Source of the DNA: Candidatus Aenigmatarchaeota archaeon
Lineage (GTDB): Archaea > Aenigmatarchaeota > Aenigmatarchaeia > PWEA01 > JACQIF01
Reading direction: 5' to 3'
Length of the DNA stretch: 7,593 nt
NCBI GenBank assembly: GCA_016198635.1
Contig: JACQIF010000018.1
Coordinates: 1 to 7,593 of the forward strand
Shown here piece after piece: positions 5,241 through 7,593 of the stretch. Numbering within the stretch: position 1 is the first letter of the stretch; each line of letters opens with the position of its first letter. Position numbers and translations under genes: made by a program. The notes under the pieces were generated by a model. That model was not told the DNA's origin and did not search any database. It saw nothing but the letters and a program-made list of their open reading frames with translations.

Positions 5241-5669
5241 ATTATTCGATTTTGACTTTACTTTCATTGTGGCATGTCCAAAAATACCCTCTACCCCAAA
5301 CAGAGATTCTTTGATAGGAATCCTCGCACTTTCATTAATTGCCCTTTCAAGATTGTTGCAATATTCTTCGGTTAGTCTATCGAACTCTTCCGATGTAACT
5401 TCAGGCGGTGGAACCGGCGAGGGTACGCCAACATATGCATAATAACCTTCTCTATCAGGCATAGGTCTAAACGAATCTGATATATGTTCTGCGCCTGGGA
5501 ATAGGCAGAAATAAAAACCTCCGGGCGAGGTCCCAACTAATCTATCAAAATCAGGACAGCCGGCAGATAAGTGATTGAAATTTGCTCTTGAAAGATTCAG
5601 TGTATATTCTGGTTTTCCATCCACAATGCTTCTATCCACTTGCATAACCGGATGCATCTCTCTTTGCAT
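5235..5669 (-). CDS. Hypothetical protein, AT-rich orphan, 144 aa
   Basis: No recognised family. The product appears soluble and acidic, with no signal peptide or membrane segment. Visible features are a Gly/aromatic stretch SPGGFYFCLFPGAEH (48-62), a Pro-rich linker VPSPVPPPEV (82-91), an acidic helix with EEFDRLTEEYCNNLERAI, and a C-terminal GIFGHATMKVKSKS. Three cysteines are dispersed. GC across the gene is about 43%, against the low-to-mid 50s in its neighbours. All nine arginines use AGA (7) or AGG (2), whereas adjacent genes mostly use CGN. This suggests recent acquisition or an unusual origin. ATG 5669 is chosen because a TATA box lies 26 bases upstream; in-frame ATGs at residues 5 and 9 are alternatives. 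That dedicated promoter and the clean reading frame argue that it is real and transcribed. Confidence 0.7.
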   Translation of the reverse strand: MQREMHPVMQVDRSIVDGKPEYTLNLSRANFNHLSAGCPDFDRLVGTSPGGFYFCLFPGAEHISDSFRPMPDREGYYAYVGVPSPVPPPEVTSEEFDRLTEEYCNNLERAINESARIPIKESLFGVEGIFGHATMKVKSKSNNL

Positions 5670-5689
5670 CTTTGTAGTTGGTGGGAAAA

Positions 5690-5699
5690 CATATATAAC
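5690..5699 (-). promoter_or_regulatory. TATA box of the AT-rich orphan gene
   Basis: The minus strand reads GTTATATATG, centred about 26 bases before ATG 5669, with no Shine-Dalgarno sequence in between. A leaderless transcript is expected. It lies in the 60-base gap after the tRNA methyltransferase gene, so the orphan can be transcribed independently of trmI. Confidence 0.6.
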
Positions 5700-5729
5700 G
5701 TTAACCCTTCCATAACCGCATCAACAGAA

Positions 5730-6347
5730 CTACTCAACTTTATTTATACCCGACAGTTTTCTCGCAAATATTAGGAACCCGGTGTGCACGAGGCCCACGT
5801 TCACAGGCCGTGTCGCGTTCTCTTCGACTTGGTATTCACGTATAGCGTGGTCGTATGCCTTCGGCTCTTTGAACTTGTAGTTGCGCAGCGTTGTCACGAT
5901 CTCCTTCATCTGCTCGTACGTCGGCACATACGCAACGAAAAAACCTCCTGGCTTGAGCGCTTCTTCGGCATGCGGGACGACCAGCCACGGCTCGGCGAGG
6001 TCCAGCACGACCATTTCAACACTCTTCTGTTTAATGCCCGCAGCAATGTCAGCGTGCGCGAACTCCACGAACTTGGTGAGGCCGGCGCGCTTGATGTTTT
6101 CTTTCGCTATCTCCAGATGTTCCGTACGCCAATCATACGAATAGAGCATTCCTTTAGGCTGGACGGCGTTCGCAAGGAACATCGATAGTGCGCCAGAGCC
6201 GGAGCCGGCCTCAACGACGCGCCACCCGCTCCCGCATCCAGTCATCCCCAGAATGAGCCCTATGTCTTTTTGGGTGAGAATCTGCGGGCCTCGGCGCATT
6301 TTGTGGAACGTATCGACGACGTAACCCCGTTCTTTCTTTGCAGCCAT
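5730..6347 (-). CDS. trmI: tRNA (adenine-N1)-methyltransferase TrmI, N-terminally minimal
   Basis: SAM-dependent enzyme that methylates N1 of adenosine in the tRNA T-loop (A58, and in Pyrococcus also A57), stabilising tRNA. Visible are MRRGPQILTQKDIGLIL (17-33), the SAM motif VEAGSGSGAL (45-54), acidic YDWR (71-74), the active-site LDLAEPW (115-121; D116 matches the essential Asp of characterised TrmI), LKPGGFFVAYVP (131-142), and the C-terminal TRPVNVGLVHTGFLIFARKL (179-198) shared with Pyrococcus TrmI. At 205 aa it lacks the roughly 65-residue N-terminal beta domain of that enzyme: only 16 residues precede MRRGPQ, and the upstream DNA belongs to the divergent GTPase gene. ATG 6347 is preferred over TTG 6356 because the TATA box is 30 bases away and predicts initiation between the two codons. 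Confidence 0.92.
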   Translation of the reverse strand: MAAKKERGYVVDTFHKMRRGPQILTQKDIGLILGMTGCGSGWRVVEAGSGSGALSMFLANAVQPKGMLYSYDWRTEHLEIAKENIKRAGLTKFVEFAHADIAAGIKQKSVEMVVLDLAEPWLVVPHAEEALKPGGFFVAYVPTYEQMKEIVTTLRNYKFKEPKAYDHAIREYQVEENATRPVNVGLVHTGFLIFARKLSGINKVE

Positions 6348-6372
6348 AACAGTCAATCCAATATGGGAATGG

Positions 6373-6382
6373 CTTAAATAAA
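6373..6382. promoter_or_regulatory. Shared bidirectional TATA-like element
   Basis: CTTAAATAAA on the plus strand reads TTTATTTAAG on the minus strand, so it offers a TATA-like box in both directions. Its centre is about 25 bases from ATG 6402 (plus) and 30 bases from ATG 6347 (minus). The whole divergent gap is only 54 bases and holds no second AT-rich element, so both genes probably depend on this site, each with no leader or a very short one. Confidence 0.6.
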
Positions 6383-6401
6383 CGTCTTCAGTACTCCGCG
6401 T

Positions 6402-7589
6402 ATGTTGATAGGAATCGTCGGGAAACCTTCCTGCGGGAAGTCTACGTTCTTCAAGGCCGTGACGCTTGCGGACGTGGCGATAGCCTCGTATCCATTTACG
6501 ACGATAAAACCAAACCGCGGCGTCGGTTACGTTCGCGTACAGTGCGTCGACATCGAGTTCGGGAAGCAGTGCAACCCACGCTTCGGGTACTGCCGCAACG
6601 GAACGCGCTACGTCCCTGTGGAACTACTTGACGTGGCAGGGCTCGTTCCCGGTGCTCACGAAGGCCGCGGTCTCGGCAACCAGTTCCTGAACGACCTGAA
6701 CCAGGCCGACGTGCTCGTGCACATTGTTGATGCGTCAGGCACGACGAACGAGCGTGGCGAAACCGCAACAGGCTACGATCCTGTACAGGACGTGCGCTTC
6801 CTCGAAGAGGAGATAGACCTCTGGTATCTCGGCATCCTCAAGAAAGGCTGGGAAAAGCTATCGCGCACCGCAGTGCAGACGAAGGAAAAGGTCGAGAAGA
6901 CGATGACAAAGCAGATGGGGGCGTTCCGCGTAACCGAAGAGATGGTAAAAGACGTTCTGCAAGGCCTTGGCCTCCACGAGAAACCAATAGACAAGTGGAC
7001 TGGCGAGGAGTTGCGTGCGGTCGCCACGGAACTGCGCAAGCGCACCAAGCCGATACTCATCGCAGCCAACAAGATGGACATGCCCGATAGCGAACGCAAC
7101 TTCGAAAGGATGAAAAAAGAGTTTCCTGGATACACCATAATAGCCTGTGCGGCCGATCTGGAACTGGCCCTGCGCGAGGCCGCGAAGCACGGGTTGATAG
7201 AATACAGCCCCGGAGACCCTGATTTTGTGGTAAAGGGCAACATCAACGACAAACAAAAAATGGCTCTTGAGAAGATACGAACGCTGCTCAAGCGTTTCGG
7301 CTCCACAGGCGTGCAGAACGTTATGGACAAAGCCGTTTTTGAGTTCCTGCAGTATATCGCAATATTCCCCGGCGGCATGGGAAAACTGGAGGACTCCGAA
7401 GGGCGGGTGCTGCCCGACTGTTTCCTTATGCCCGGCGGGAGCACAGCATTAGACTTTGCATACAAGCTGCATAGCGATTTCGGCAAGAACTTTTTGTATG
7501 CGCACGACGTCCGCACGAGACAACGCATCGGGCGTGACCACGTGCTGAAGCACCGCGATGTCATAGAAATAGTTAGTGCGGCGAAATAA
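6402..7589 (+). CDS. Archaeal OBG/YchF-type GTPase with TGS domain
   Basis: Complete 395-aa P-loop GTPase of the OBG family, in the archaeal branch related to MJ1332; the family is ribosome- or translation-associated. Motifs in order: G1 GKPSCGKST (7-15), the switch region SYPFTTIKP (29-37), G3 DVAG (77-80) followed by the branch-typical LVPGAHEGRGLGNQFL, a helical insertion (about 130-215), G4 NKMD (223-226), a G5-like ACAAD (248-252), and a C-terminal TGS domain (about 318-394; PGGSTALDFAYKLH and KHRDVIEIV). G4 is canonical NKxD, unlike the altered NxxE of bacterial YchF and human OLA1 that prefer ATP, so GTP use is expected. Cysteines 48, 57 and 64 correspond to a Cys-containing loop of archaeal members. 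ATG 6402 lies 25 bases after the TATA centre, so it is probably leaderless. The stop is TAA, four bases from the window end. Confidence 0.95.
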   Translation: MLIGIVGKPSCGKSTFFKAVTLADVAIASYPFTTIKPNRGVGYVRVQCVDIEFGKQCNPRFGYCRNGTRYVPVELLDVAGLVPGAHEGRGLGNQFLNDLNQADVLVHIVDASGTTNERGETATGYDPVQDVRFLEEEIDLWYLGILKKGWEKLSRTAVQTKEKVEKTMTKQMGAFRVTEEMVKDVLQGLGLHEKPIDKWTGEELRAVATELRKRTKPILIAANKMDMPDSERNFERMKKEFPGYTIIACAADLELALREAAKHGLIEYSPGDPDFVVKGNINDKQKMALEKIRTLLKRFGSTGVQNVMDKAVFEFLQYIAIFPGGMGKLEDSEGRVLPDCFLMPGGSTALDFAYKLHSDFGKNFLYAHDVRTRQRIGRDHVLKHRDVIEIVSAAK

Positions 7590-7593
7590 AGAA

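Noticed and set aside
6773..7564. 263-codon minus-strand frame opposite the GTPase gene
   Set aside because: Serine/arginine-rich shadow translation of a GTPase gene with unmistakable motifs on the plus strand; no start signal.
1..7593. CRISPR array, insertion sequence, tRNA or rRNA
   Set aside because: No regularly spaced long repeats, transposase motifs, terminal inverted repeats or cloverleaf-like sequences were seen on either strand.

Overview
The window is archaeal. It carries an archaeal-type FtsZ, a TrmB-family regulator, a bifunctional phosphoglucose/phosphomannose isomerase of the archaeal SIS type, a Pyrococcus-like tRNA m1A methyltransferase (TrmI) and an archaeal OBG/YchF-type GTPase with a TGS domain. 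Most genes have a purine-rich BRE plus a TATA-like box about 24-27 bases before the start codon and no Shine-Dalgarno sequence, which implies leaderless mRNAs; ftsZ is the exception. Coding GC is in the low-to-mid 50s percent. Genes are short and tightly packed, as in small euryarchaeal or DPANN genomes, but I cannot name the lineage from sequence alone.

Layout. 1-794 (minus): N-terminal two thirds of ftsZ, cut by the window edge. 795-1188: a 394-base non-coding stretch with ftsZ promoter candidates, a dense cluster of GTGAA/TTCAC half-sites in three dyads, and two hairpins. 1189-1812 (minus): TrmB-like regulator. 1813-1997: divergent control region with three CCTGAA/TTCAGG inverted repeats, one of them enclosing the TATA box of the rightward operon. 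1998-4237 (plus): a two-gene, 4-base-overlapping operon of a 526-aa winged-helix protein of unknown family and a thymidylate-synthase-fold protein whose catalytic cysteine is replaced by glycine. 4226-5209 (minus): PGI/PMI, convergent with and overlapping the operon by 12 bases. 5235-5669 (minus): an AT-rich orphan with AGA/AGG-only arginine codons. 5730-6347 (minus): TrmI without the usual N-terminal domain. 6402-7589 (plus): complete GTPase, divergent from trmI across a 54-base gap in which one TATA-like element could serve both genes.

How the genes fit together. ftsZ (division), TrmI (tRNA modification), PGI/PMI (sugar phosphates) and the GTPase (translation-linked) are housekeeping genes that happen to be neighbours. 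The most unusual unit is 1189-4237: a TrmB-like regulator divergent from an operon pairing a large DNA-binding-type protein with a TS-like protein that looks unable to make dTMP by the classical mechanism, with a repeat-rich operator region between them. I read this as a candidate undescribed regulatory or nucleotide-sensing module; that reading is inference.
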